A stretch of DNA of 64,000 nt, taken from Streptomyces sp. NRRL S-37 (GTDB taxonomy: Bacteria > Actinomycetota > Actinomycetes > Streptomycetales > Streptomycetaceae). Under the pieces are notes generated by a model that saw only the letters and a list, made by a program, of their open reading frames with translations, made no database searches and was not told the origin of the DNA. Of the stretch, positions 15,789 through 24,483 are shown piece after piece. A program made the position numbers and the translations under genes. Position 1 is the first letter of the stretch. Each line of letters begins with the position of its first letter. Location: assembly GCF_000721605.1 (NCBI RefSeq), contig NZ_JOIZ01000024.1, positions 7,461-71,460 on the forward strand, read 5' to 3'.

Positions 15789-16862
15789 TCAGACCGTCGG
15801 GTGCACGGGCACCACCTCGTGCCGCGGAACGCCGAGGACGACCTTGAGCGCCCCGGTCTCGGCGGCGTTGCCGAAGACGTCGTAGGCCTCCTGCATGTGG
15901 TCGAGCGGGAACGTGTGGGTGACCAGCCGGCGGGTGGGCAGCCGGCCGGCGGCCGCCATCCGCAGCAGGGTGGGGGTGGAGCGGGTGTCGACGAGTCCGG
16001 TGGTGATGGTGATGTTCTTGATCCACAGGTCCTCGAGGTGGAGTGTGGCGGGCGCGCCGTGCACGCCGACGTTGGCCAGGTGTCCGCCGGGCCGCACCAT
16101 ACGGGCGCACAGCTCGAAGGTCTCGGGGACGCCCACCGCCTCGATGACCACGTCCGCGCCGAGCTCGCCGGTGAGATCCGCGACGAGCTGCTCGGGGCCC
16201 TCGCCCGCGTCGGCGACGACATCGGCGCCGAACTCCTTCGCGGCCTGGAGCCGGGAGGCGGCCACATCCACGGCGACGACGCGTTCGGGACCGAACAGCC
16301 GGGCGGTGGCGATCGCGGCGAGTCCGACGGGTCCGGCGCCGACCACGACGACGGTGTCGCCGGGACGGACCCGCCCGTTGAGCACGCCCACCTCGTAGGC
16401 GGTGGGGAAGATGTCGGCCAGCAGCACGGCGTCCTCGTTGTCGACGGCGCCGGGCAGCGGGTACACCGAGAGATCCGCGTACGGGACCCGTACGTACTCG
16501 GCCTGGGTGCCGTCGATCAAGTGTCCGAGGACCCAGCCCCCGCCGCCCCGGCACTGGCCGTACACGCTCTCGCGGCAGTAGGCGCAGCGCCCGCAGGCGG
16601 AGACGCAGGAGACCAGGACGCGGTCCCCGGGACGTACGGTGCGGACGTCGCCGCCGGTCTCGACGATCTCGCCGACCGCCTCGTGGCCGAGGACGGTGCC
16701 CGGACGGACCTCGGGCACATCGCCCTTGAGGATGTGCAGGTCCGTGCCGCAGATGGTGACGGCGTCGACGCGCACGATGGCGTCGCCGGGTTCCTTGACG
16801 GCCGGGTCGGGGACCTCCTCCCAGGCGGACTGCCCGGGGCCGTGGAAGACGTAGCCCTTCAT
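15789..16862 (-). CDS. Zinc-dependent alcohol dehydrogenase (MDR family)
   Basis: A 357-residue medium-chain dehydrogenase. Catalytic zinc ligands are visible in CGTDLH (Cys near 38) and LGHEAVGEI (His-Glu near 59-60). The four structural-zinc cysteines are in SCVSACGRCAYCRESVYGQC (about 89-108). The Rossmann motif is VVVVGAGPVGLAAI (about 170-183), with VVAVDVAASRL after it pointing to NAD. Members oxidise alcohols, including formaldehyde adducts or butanediol-type substrates; the substrate here is not evident. The ATG at 16862 begins the family sequence MKGYVFHGPG. Confidence 0.9.
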   Translation of the reverse strand: MKGYVFHGPGQSAWEEVPDPAVKEPGDAIVRVDAVTICGTDLHILKGDVPEVRPGTVLGHEAVGEIVETGGDVRTVRPGDRVLVSCVSACGRCAYCRESVYGQCRGGGGWVLGHLIDGTQAEYVRVPYADLSVYPLPGAVDNEDAVLLADIFPTAYEVGVLNGRVRPGDTVVVVGAGPVGLAAIATARLFGPERVVAVDVAASRLQAAKEFGADVVADAGEGPEQLVADLTGELGADVVIEAVGVPETFELCARMVRPGGHLANVGVHGAPATLHLEDLWIKNITITTGLVDTRSTPTLLRMAAAGRLPTRRLVTHTFPLDHMQEAYDVFGNAAETGALKVVLGVPRHEVVPVHPTV

Positions 16863-17070
16863 GCCGATCCTCACCCCTTCTCGCTGCTGCGGCGGGTTTC
16901 GGCGCCGGGTGCGGTGGCCCGTGCGTCGGCGGGGTGCCGGGTGGGTGCGGCGGGGCGCCCCGCACTTCCAGTCTGGGCGCGGGGCGGCGGATTCGCTCGG
17001 GGCGGTTCTCCGTCGGGCGGGCGGCGCCCCCTTGTCGTTCCGCCTCGCGCGCCGTCGGGGTGGGCGGGTC

Positions 17071-17131
17071 TTTTTTCGCCCCCGCCGCCCCTTCCCTTCC
17101 CGTTCCTGGGGGCTTCGCCCCCAGACCCCCT
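17071..17131 (+). repeat. Streptomyces intergenic repeat, copy 1, with hairpin
   Basis: A T6 run, a C/G-rich tract and an 8-bp hairpin CTGGGGGC-TTC-GCCCCCAG (17106-17124), then GACCCCCT. The same element recurs at 37477-37537 with only a few changes. It lies in the 324-bp gap between the P-type ATPase and the alcohol dehydrogenase; the rest of that gap shows no clear feature. Confidence 0.75.
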
Positions 17132-17186
17132 TTGCGCAGTTCCCCGCGCCCCTTTGGGCTGATCCCCCTTTTCACGTCCCAGGGGG

Positions 17187-20100
17187 TCAGGCCACCGGGC
17201 GGGCGATGCCGTCGGTCAGGAGGTGGCGGGTTCGCCTCGCGGAGTCGCCCAGGAGTGGGGCGAGGCGGGAGACGAGGTCGTACAGGTGGCGTACCGCTTC
17301 GAGGCGTTCCAGGCGGGGGGCGAGGGCCGACAGGGTGATGGCCAGGGCGACGCCCGCCCAGGCGACGGGGCCGAGCGGGGCGCAGCCGAAGAAGTGGCTG
17401 ACACCCGGGGTCTGGACGAGGGCGGCGAGCACGGCGGCGGAGCCCAGGGCCGTCACCCACACCAGGGGGCTGTGGCGGCGCCCGGAGAGGGTCTGCACCA
17501 GCTGGGCGCCGACCACCCCGCACAGGGCCATCGTGGTGGAGCGGCGTTCGGTGCCGGGGGTGAGGCGGCCGATCAGATAGGCGGTGACCGCGCCGAGGCA
17601 GGTGGTGACGCCCCGGCGCCGGATGGAGCGCAGCAGGGGCGCGCCGAGGACGTCGAGGCCCATCGGGCCGGTCGCGGCGTGCGCCGCCGTCGACGGGTCG
17701 TCGCTCGGGGTCACCGCCACCGCCATGGCGGGGAACATGTCGGTGAGCAGGTTGACCAGGAGGAGCTGACGGGTCGACAGCGGGGAGGAGCCGGCGAGCA
17801 GGGTGCCCAGCACACTGAAGCCGACCTCGCCCGCGTTGCCGCCGATGAGGATGCTGACCGCGTCGGCGACACTGCGCCACAGCGCGCGGCCCTCGCCGAC
17901 GGCGTCCACCAGGACGGACAGGTCGCCGGTGGTGAGCACCAGGTCGGCGGCGTTGCGGGCGGCGGCGGAGCCGCGGGCCTCGATGCCCACACCCACGTCG
18001 GCGGCGCGGATGGCGGCGGCGTCGTTGGCGCCGTCGCCCGCCATCGCCACCACCCGGCCGGCCTGCTGCAGGGCCTCCACGACGTGCAGTTTCTGCTCGG
18101 GGGCGACGCGGGCGACGACTCCGGCGCCGTGCAGCGCGCGCACCCGCTCCGAGCGGCCCATGGCGACCAGGTCGTCCCCGGTGACCACCTCCGTCTCCTC
18201 GGGCCAGCCCAGTTGCAGGGCGATGGCGCGGGCGGTCTCCGGATGGTCGCCGGTGAGCATGACGGGCAGGATGCCGGCCCGGCGCAGTGCGGCGAGCAGC
18301 TCCCGCGAGGTGTCGCGCGGTACGTCGGCGAAGGCGATCAGTCCGGCGAACTCCAGGTCGGCGAGGTCCGCGTCGAGTTCGGCGTCCGCGTCGGCTCCCC
18401 GGCACGGGCGCCGGGCGACGGCGAGGACGCGCAGCCCCTGGCCCGCCAGGGTGTGGGCGGTGCCGGCCGCCTCCTCGGGGAGGTCCCGGCAGGCGGGGAG
18501 GACCGTCTCGGGGGCGCCCTTGACGACGAGGAGCGCGGCCTCGCCGTCCCGGCCGACGGCCGCCGCGTAGCCGCGGCTGGCCTCGAAGGCCAGTTCGCCG
18601 TCGGCGGTCCAGCCGGTGTCGGGCGGGGCGACGTCGAGGACGGCCTCGTCGGTGGCGTGGGCGACCCGGCGCCCCTCGCCGGTCTCCTCCTGCGGGCAGG
18701 CGCGCGCGGCGAGCCGTACGACCGGTACGGCGTCATCGGCGTCCGGGGCGAGGACGGTGCCGTCGGCGGTGGCCACCCGGACCAGGCGGAGCCGGTTCTC
18801 GGTGAGGGTGCCGGTCTTGTCGAAGCAGACGGTGTCGACCCGGCCGAGCGCCTCCAGGGTGCGCGGGGTGCGGACCAGCACGCCCCGCCGGGAGAGCCGG
18901 CGGGCGGCGGCCATCTGGGCGACGGTCGCGACCAGCGGCAGCCCTTCGGGGACGGCGGCGACGGCCACGGCGACGCCGCCGCTGACGGCACGCCGCAGGG
19001 GGCTGCCGCGCAGCAGGGACAGGCCGGTGACCAGCGCGCCGCCGGTGAGGGTCACCGGGAGGGCCTTGCGGGTCAGTTCCTGCAGGCGGGCCTGGACCCC
19101 GGCGGGCGGCGGGACGCGGGCGGCCAGGGCGACGGCGCGGCCCGCCTCGGTGCGGTCCCCGGTGTCCACGACGAGCGCGTCGGCGCGGCCGGCCACGACG
19201 GTGGTGCCCTCGAAGACCATGCAGGTCCGCCGGGCGACCGGGGCGCCGGGGGTCGCCTCCACGGCCTTGGCCACGGGCAGCGACTCGCCGGTGAGGGACG
19301 ACTCGTCGACCTCAAGGCCGTCCGTCTCCAGCAGCCGTGCGTCCGCCGGTACGACGTCGCCGGCGCCGAGGCTGATCCGGTCCCCCGGCCGCAGCCGGGC
19401 GGCGTCGACGGTGACCGTGCGCCGGGAGGTGTCCTGCCGGCGGGCCTTGGGCCGCTGGTGGGCGGCGAGCCGGGCGAGCGCCCGTTCGGCGCGCAGCCGC
19501 TGGAGGCCGCCGGCGACCGCGTTGATGTCCATGGCGCCGACGACGAGCAGCGCGTCGACGAGCGAGCCGAGCAGCGCGGAGGCGACCGCCCCGGTGGCCA
19601 GGACGGGGGTGAGCGGGTCGTCGAGCTCGCGGCGGACGGCGCCGGCCGCCTGCCAGGTCCAGCGGGCGGGGGCGGCCGCGGGCGTGCGGGTGAGCCGTGC
19701 GGCCCGCCGCCGGGAGCGTTCGGCGAGCAGGGCGAGTCCGGTGGGCTCGGTGGGTCCGGCGTCGGTGCGGGTGCCGCGCAGCAGCTCGTACGCCTCGTGC
19801 GGTTCCAGGGCGTGCCAGGGCACGTGCAGCCGGGGTTCGGGCGGCGTGGCGCGGGCCACGCGCAGGCCTTCCGTCCAGCCGGTGAGCAGGGCGCCCGCCG
19901 CCGCGATGTTCACGGGGGCGTGCCGGGTGAGCCGCTGCCACAGCCGGCCGCCGGGTGTGCCGCCGCGGGCCACCATCAGCCCGGACAGGGCGGCGCCGGC
20001 CCGGGCCAGGGTCTGCGAGCGGCGGCCGACCCGGCGGGCCGCCGGGACGGCCGTCAGCAGGCGCCAGACGTCGGCCAGTCCGTTCGGGGCGAGCGCGTCG

Positions 20101-21524
20101 GCGCCCCAGGCGAGTGCCGAGCGCGCGTCCGTGAGGGCGATCGCCACATCGCCCGCGGGCAGTCCGTCCGCCACGTCGTCGTCGCCGTGCGCGGCCACGC
20201 GGGCGACGCTCACCACGATGTGCCCGTCGTTCTGCAGCGCCCGTACGACGTCGCCGAACCGCAGATCGGCGGGGGCGGCCTCGTCGGCGAGGCGGGTGAT
20301 GTCCTTCAGGTCGGAGCCGCCGGTGACCACGACGTGCAGTCCGGCCCGGCGGGCCGCGTCGAGGACGGCCTCGGCGCAGGGGTCGACGGGGTCCTCGAAC
20401 AGCGCGGGCTCTCCGCCGGCGTGCCGCGTCCGGCCGCGCAGGGCGTCGGCGTGCAGGACCAGGGAGTCGGCGATCTCCAGTTGCCGCAGCCGCTCGGCGC
20501 TGCGGACCAGGACGCCGGACCGGGCGAGGTGGGTGCCGAGGACCGCGCCGAAGGCGGCGGGGCCGTAGCGCGCCGCCTTGGGGGAACCGGCGAGGACGGC
20601 TTCGGCCGCCTCCCGGGTGTCGTGGGTGACGAGGAGGGTGGCGGCGGCGCCCGCGACGCTGCCGGTGCCGGCGTGGGCCGCGTACGCCTGGGCCGGCGTC
20701 ACCCGCAGGGGCGGGCGGATGCCGGCGGGGCCGGGGATGCTGGTGCGCCGTTCGAGGCAGACGTCGTCGTGCAGGGCCTCGAAGGCGGCGACCCGGGCGG
20801 CCGCCTCGGTCAGCTGGCCGGTGCGCACCAGTGCGTCGAGCACCAGGGACGCCGGGGACTGTCCGGCGCCGTGCGCGGCGGCGTTGGCGGCGGCGAGGAG
20901 GAGTTCCATGCCGCCACGGCCGAACCGCTGCCGCAGCAGGGCGCGGAAGCGGGGGTTCTCGCGCAGCAGGGTGACGGCGGCGGTGACCGCCTTGGGGCTG
21001 CGGGGCAGGCCCAGCGACCGGCCGGCCAGGGCGCCGGCCGCGCCGGCGGCGTCCAGCAGCAGCGCGGTGGCGGCGACCCGCACCTCGCGGGGGTCGCCGG
21101 GGTGGGCCGGGCCGTCCTCGTCCTCCTCCTCGGGGCCGGCGTCCTCGGTCAGTCCGAGGCGGGCGGCGAGCGCGACGGCACGCTCGGTCACGCGGTCGCC
21201 GGCCGCGTCCGTCACGGCGGTCACCACGAGCCGGGACAGTCCCTCGTCCCAGTACGCCGTCAGCACGTCGGGGTGATCGAGCAGTTCGGCGGCGACCTTG
21301 CGGGCGAGCGGGGCGGCGGCGCCGTCCGGGTGGCGCAGGGCCAGGTGGACGCGGTGTCCGGCCCGCCAGTGCCGGCCGCCGCCGAGGGCGTTGCGGGCGA
21401 CGTGGCCGAGGCGGCGCGTCGTGCCGTGGAAGGACGTCATGCCCTGTGCGGTGCCGCGGGCGGCGCCTGCGGCGACTCCCGCCACGGCCCCGGCGAGGGG
21501 GGCGACGTCGAAGCGTGTGAGCAT
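17187..21524 (-). CDS. Large cation-translocating P-type ATPase (CtpI-like)
   Basis: A 1445-residue P-type ATPase. The actuator motif DESSLTGESLPVAK is near residue 740, the phosphorylated Asp in DKTGTLT near 898, MLTGDHPETARAIA near 1085, and GDGANDAAAIRAADVG near 1160; membrane helices surround them. The catalytic core therefore fills the second half. The first 600-650 residues are an N-terminal extension with a heavy-metal-domain-like start (VHLALRHPDGAAAPLARKVA) and little known homology, a layout like mycobacterial CtpI. The transported ion cannot be read from sequence. A repeat-rich small membrane protein gene lies 24 bases upstream in the same direction. Confidence 0.9.
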   Translation of the reverse strand: MLTRFDVAPLAGAVAGVAAGAARGTAQGMTSFHGTTRRLGHVARNALGGGRHWRAGHRVHLALRHPDGAAAPLARKVAAELLDHPDVLTAYWDEGLSRLVVTAVTDAAGDRVTERAVALAARLGLTEDAGPEEEDEDGPAHPGDPREVRVAATALLLDAAGAAGALAGRSLGLPRSPKAVTAAVTLLRENPRFRALLRQRFGRGGMELLLAAANAAAHGAGQSPASLVLDALVRTGQLTEAAARVAAFEALHDDVCLERRTSIPGPAGIRPPLRVTPAQAYAAHAGTGSVAGAAATLLVTHDTREAAEAVLAGSPKAARYGPAAFGAVLGTHLARSGVLVRSAERLRQLEIADSLVLHADALRGRTRHAGGEPALFEDPVDPCAEAVLDAARRAGLHVVVTGGSDLKDITRLADEAAPADLRFGDVVRALQNDGHIVVSVARVAAHGDDDVADGLPAGDVAIALTDARSALAWGADALAPNGLADVWRLLTAVPAARRVGRRSQTLARAGAALSGLMVARGGTPGGRLWQRLTRHAPVNIAAAGALLTGWTEGLRVARATPPEPRLHVPWHALEPHEAYELLRGTRTDAGPTEPTGLALLAERSRRRAARLTRTPAAAPARWTWQAAGAVRRELDDPLTPVLATGAVASALLGSLVDALLVVGAMDINAVAGGLQRLRAERALARLAAHQRPKARRQDTSRRTVTVDAARLRPGDRISLGAGDVVPADARLLETDGLEVDESSLTGESLPVAKAVEATPGAPVARRTCMVFEGTTVVAGRADALVVDTGDRTEAGRAVALAARVPPPAGVQARLQELTRKALPVTLTGGALVTGLSLLRGSPLRRAVSGGVAVAVAAVPEGLPLVATVAQMAAARRLSRRGVLVRTPRTLEALGRVDTVCFDKTGTLTENRLRLVRVATADGTVLAPDADDAVPVVRLAARACPQEETGEGRRVAHATDEAVLDVAPPDTGWTADGELAFEASRGYAAAVGRDGEAALLVVKGAPETVLPACRDLPEEAAGTAHTLAGQGLRVLAVARRPCRGADADAELDADLADLEFAGLIAFADVPRDTSRELLAALRRAGILPVMLTGDHPETARAIALQLGWPEETEVVTGDDLVAMGRSERVRALHGAGVVARVAPEQKLHVVEALQQAGRVVAMAGDGANDAAAIRAADVGVGIEARGSAAARNAADLVLTTGDLSVLVDAVGEGRALWRSVADAVSILIGGNAGEVGFSVLGTLLAGSSPLSTRQLLLVNLLTDMFPAMAVAVTPSDDPSTAAHAATGPMGLDVLGAPLLRSIRRRGVTTCLGAVTAYLIGRLTPGTERRSTTMALCGVVGAQLVQTLSGRRHSPLVWVTALGSAAVLAALVQTPGVSHFFGCAPLGPVAWAGVALAITLSALAPRLERLEAVRHLYDLVSRLAPLLGDSARRTRHLLTDGIARPVA

Positions 21525-21548
21525 CTGCGGGGTCCCGTTGGTCGTGGC

Positions 21549-22250
21549 TCAGCCGGTGTGGCGGGCGTCGCGCGACCGCCCGGGGGCGTTGTCCCGGTCC
21601 GGGCCGGGGCCGGGGTGCGTGCCGTGGTGCCGGGCGGCACCGGCGGACCGCCCGGCGCCGCCGCCCGCCTCGGCGGGCTGTTCGCGCGCGGGGGACTCCG
21701 CCCGGCCGTCCCGGTCGCGGGAGGGGTCGGGGTGCGTGCCGTGGTGGCGGGTGGCGTCGGCGACCTGTTTGAGGGCCGAGGCGGTGGTGGTGTCGCCCAC
21801 CTTGGCGGGCTGCTCGCGCACGGGGCGCTCCGTGCGGCCGGTGCGGTCGCGGGAGGGGGTGAGCCGGTCGCCGGGGCCCGCGGGCGGGCGGTCGGCCGGT
21901 GTTCCGTGCCGTCCGTCCGCGTCGGCCGGCGCCTCCGCGTCCGGCGCGTCGTCGAGCCGTCGTGCGGGGTCTTCGCCGTCGGGACGCCGGGCGGGGCGCG
22001 GCTGGGTGAGCCAGGCGACGGCCGCGCCGGTCAGCGCCACCGGCCATTCGACGACACCGGCCACGCCGAGCACCCCGGCTCCGGCGTAGACGGCCATCCG
22101 GCGTCCGCGCGGGGAGACCGCGCCGATCGCGTCCAGGGCGCCACCGGTCACCCTCCCCACCTGCTCCGCGCCCGGCAGATGCCGCAGGCCCGAGGCGACG
22201 GCCCGCAGGGGCTGCGGAAGATCGGACGGACGGGACGTGTCCTGCTCCAT
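21549..22250 (-). CDS. Small membrane protein with disordered repeats, companion of the P-type ATPase
   Basis: A 233-residue protein beginning at an ATG with a perfect GGAGG ribosome site (a GTG at 22283 is an alternative). One or two hydrophobic helices lie near residues 52-80 (MAVYAGAGVLGVAGVVEWPVA). The C-terminal 150 residues are hydrophilic, very rich in Arg, Asp, Pro and His, and contain repeats such as RHHGTHPDPSRDRDGR and EREQPA-like units. I do not know the family. Its 24-base distance to the ATPase start and shared direction suggest an operon and perhaps a regulatory or chaperone role. Confidence 0.65.
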   Translation of the reverse strand: MEQDTSRPSDLPQPLRAVASGLRHLPGAEQVGRVTGGALDAIGAVSPRGRRMAVYAGAGVLGVAGVVEWPVALTGAAVAWLTQPRPARRPDGEDPARRLDDAPDAEAPADADGRHGTPADRPPAGPGDRLTPSRDRTGRTERPVREQPAKVGDTTTASALKQVADATRHHGTHPDPSRDRDGRAESPAREQPAEAGGGAGRSAGAARHHGTHPGPGPDRDNAPGRSRDARHTG

Positions 22251-22464
22251 GTCGGCCTCCACGGGCGAGTCCCTCACGGGCACTCCTCACCTTCCCTGCC
22301 TTCTCCCCCATATTCGGCCGTTACCGGACAAAGCGCCTTTCCTGTACGCCCTCGGCGGCGAGGACGCCGCCTTTCCCCGCGCCCGTGTCGGAACGGGCGC
22401 GCCGGGTACTAGGTGCAGGCACACAGCGGACGTGCGGACCGTCCGGCCGGCGAAGGGAGTGGTC

Positions 22465-23154
22465 ATGACGGAGAACGGCGAGGACGCCGCGCTCGCCCGG
22501 CCCCCGGGGGCCCGGGAGCTCCGTCTGGCCACGGACGCCCCGGGACCGGTGCCGGCGCACACCGTGCGCGGCGGCGCACGGGATCAGGAGGACGACCCCG
22601 AGCTGCCCCGCGACCGCAATCAGGCGATCCTGGAGGCGGCCAAGCGGGTCGGCGCGGTGCTCAAGCGGGGCGGGCACCTGTTCGCCCTGGCCGGCAGTGT
22701 CGCCGTGCACGCCCACGGCGGCAGCGGGAACCTCCAGCACGACGTCGACTTCTGTGTCCGGCCCGAGGACGCCGAGTCGGTGGCGGCCACGCTCCGCGAG
22801 GCCGGGCTGACGGTGTACACCCCGCCCGAGGACTGGCTGATCAAGGCCACCTGCTTCGGCCAGGACGTCGACATCATCTTCGAGCTGGCGCACCGGCCCG
22901 TCTCCACCGAGATGCTCCGACGGGCGTCGGAACTGCCGGTGGAGTCGGTGCGCATGCCGGTCCTGGCGCCCACCGATCTGCTGACCGGCCTGCTGGCCGC
23001 CTTCTCGGAGCACCACTGCGACTTCGGGGCCGTCCTGCCCATCGCCCGTGCCCTGCGCGAGAAGGTCGACTGGGAGCGGGTGCGGCGCGACTGCGGGGAC
23101 GAGCCCATGCCGGCCGCCTTCTTCTTCCTCCTGGAACGCCTGAACGTCATCTGA
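22465..23154 (+). CDS. Nucleotidyltransferase-fold protein
   Basis: A 229-residue protein. The region from residue 50 has the features of the DNA polymerase beta-like nucleotidyltransferase fold seen in DUF1814/AbiEii-like and related proteins: LFALAGSVAVHAHGGSGNLQH followed by DVDFCV, where the two Asp are metal-ligand candidates, and a later CFGQDVDIIFEL giving the third. The first 45 residues are a disordered tail. The ATG follows GAAGGGAG closely. It is the first gene of a three-gene unit with a BON protein and a phosphoesterase, separated by 22 bases and then by an ATGA overlap. The substrate is unknown, and no partner antitoxin is seen. Confidence 0.75.
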   Translation: MTENGEDAALARPPGARELRLATDAPGPVPAHTVRGGARDQEDDPELPRDRNQAILEAAKRVGAVLKRGGHLFALAGSVAVHAHGGSGNLQHDVDFCVRPEDAESVAATLREAGLTVYTPPEDWLIKATCFGQDVDIIFELAHRPVSTEMLRRASELPVESVRMPVLAPTDLLTGLLAAFSEHHCDFGAVLPIARALREKVDWERVRRDCGDEPMPAAFFFLLERLNVI

Positions 23155-23176
23155 ACGTCCGCGGAAGGGAACACTC

Positions 23177-23464
23177 ATGAACACCCACGACGCCGGATCC
23201 GCAGGCGGCACACCGGCGGCGGCGAGCCCGGAATACCGCGTCGCCCACCTCCAGGACCGTCTCGCCTCCGGCGAGCTCGGCGAACTCGGTGTGCGGGTCG
23301 AGGTCCGCGGCAAGGACGTCCTGGTCACCGGGACCGTCCCCTCCGCCCGGTGCCGCGAGGACGTCCTGAGCACCGTACGGGAGGAGCTCGCCGGGCTCGA
23401 GGTGCACTGCGACGTCGTGATCAGCGAGACCTCGTCCCCCGACCACGCGGAGGAACTGTCATGA
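23177..23464 (+). CDS. BON-domain protein
   Basis: A 95-residue protein with a single BON-like domain: YRVAHLQDRLASGELGELGV, then VEVRGKDVLVTGTVPSARCR and REELAGLEVHCDVVI, the alpha-beta-beta-alpha-beta pattern typical of BON. It has no signal peptide or lipobox, so it is presumably cytoplasmic. BON domains are thought to bind phospholipids or ligands. Its stop overlaps the start of the phosphoesterase gene (ATGA), so the two are co-translated. Confidence 0.75.
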   Translation: MNTHDAGSAGGTPAAASPEYRVAHLQDRLASGELGELGVRVEVRGKDVLVTGTVPSARCREDVLSTVREELAGLEVHCDVVISETSSPDHAEELS

Positions 23465-24222
23465 TCCGGATCGCCGCCGTCGGCGACATCCACATGGGGC
23501 CCGACACCCGGGGCACGCTCCGTCCCGCGTTCGACACCCTGCCCGAGTGCGCCGACCTCCTGCTGCTGGCCGGGGACCTCACCCGGCACGGCACCGTCGA
23601 GGAGGCCCGCGTGGTGGCCGACGAGATCCGGGACCTGGGCGTCCCCGTGGTCGCTGTGCTCGGCAACCACGACCACCACGACGACCGGCAGGACGAGGTC
23701 ACGGCCGTCCTGCGGGACGCCGGCGCCCATGTCCTGGAAGGGGAGTCGGCGGTCGTACGGGCCGGTGACGCGCGCGTCGGGGTGGCCGGCACCAAGGGGT
23801 TCGGCGGCGGTTTCGTCGGGGCGAGCGCCGGGGAGTTCGGCGAGCCGGTGATGAAGGAGTTCGTGCGCCTCTCCCGCCGGTGCGCCGACGGCCTGCGGGC
23901 CTCGCTGGAGAAGCTGGACGAGGAGGGCTGCGACGTCCGGATCGCCCTCACCCACTACTCCCCCGTGCCGGAGACCCTGGCCGGGGAGCCGCTGGAGATC
24001 TATCCGTTCCTGGGCAGCTATCTGCTGGCCGAGGCGATCGACACGGCCGGCGCCGATCTCGCCGTGCACGGGCACGCGCACGCCGGCAGCGAGCACGGCA
24101 TGACGACGGGGGGCGTGAAGGTGCGCAACGTCGCCCAGCCGGTCATCGGCCGCGCCTTCCACGTCTACCACCTGCCGGTCCGCGACCGTGTGGGCGCCGG
24201 CACGGGGGCGGCCACCGCCTGA
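23461..24222 (+). CDS. Calcineurin-like metallophosphoesterase
   Basis: A 253-residue enzyme with all the blocks of the family: AVGDIHMG (D-x-H), LLAGDLTRHG (G-D), VLGNHDHHDD (GNHD), LTHYSPVP (H) and VHGHAHAG (GHxH). It should hydrolyse a phosphoester with two metal ions in the cytoplasm; the substrate is unknown. It overlaps the BON gene by ATGA and ends an operon that starts with a nucleotidyltransferase. A strong hairpin terminator follows 16 bases later. Confidence 0.9.
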   Translation: MIRIAAVGDIHMGPDTRGTLRPAFDTLPECADLLLLAGDLTRHGTVEEARVVADEIRDLGVPVVAVLGNHDHHDDRQDEVTAVLRDAGAHVLEGESAVVRAGDARVGVAGTKGFGGGFVGASAGEFGEPVMKEFVRLSRRCADGLRASLEKLDEEGCDVRIALTHYSPVPETLAGEPLEIYPFLGSYLLAEAIDTAGADLAVHGHAHAGSEHGMTTGGVKVRNVAQPVIGRAFHVYHLPVRDRVGAGTGAATA

Positions 24223-24238
24223 GCCCGCCCGCCGACCC

Positions 24239-24268
24239 AGCGCCGCCGGCCGCACCGGCGGCGCTTTT
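24239..24268 (+). terminator. Rho-independent terminator after the phosphoesterase operon
   Basis: The stem AGCGCCGCCGG pairs with CCGGCGGCGCT around the loop CCGCA and is followed by TTT. It begins 16 bases after the stop codon. Confidence 0.85.
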
Positions 24269-24483
24269 CTGCGCTCCGGTGCCGGTCCGTACGGGTCCTC
24301 TCGTGTGAACACCCCGCCCGGCGCGCACCTTTTGCGCATTTTGTCTGCTTACCATGCCGGCTCCGTGTCCCGTGATCCGCGTCGCCCGCACGCGCCCGGG
24401 GCCCGGTCGCGCTCGCCTGCCCGCGTCACCGCCGGCCTGCGCCTCGCGTCCGTCCCCGCCCGCCCCGTACGAGAGGACACCCC

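Noticed and set aside
17223..22412. Very long plus-strand open frame opposite the P-type ATPase
   Set aside because: Low-complexity Gly/Ala/Arg sequence; antisense of an obvious gene in high-GC DNA.
24305..24313. GTGAACACC upstream of phoD as a PhoP box
   Set aside because: Only one half-site is seen; PhoP boxes need at least two 11-base direct repeats.
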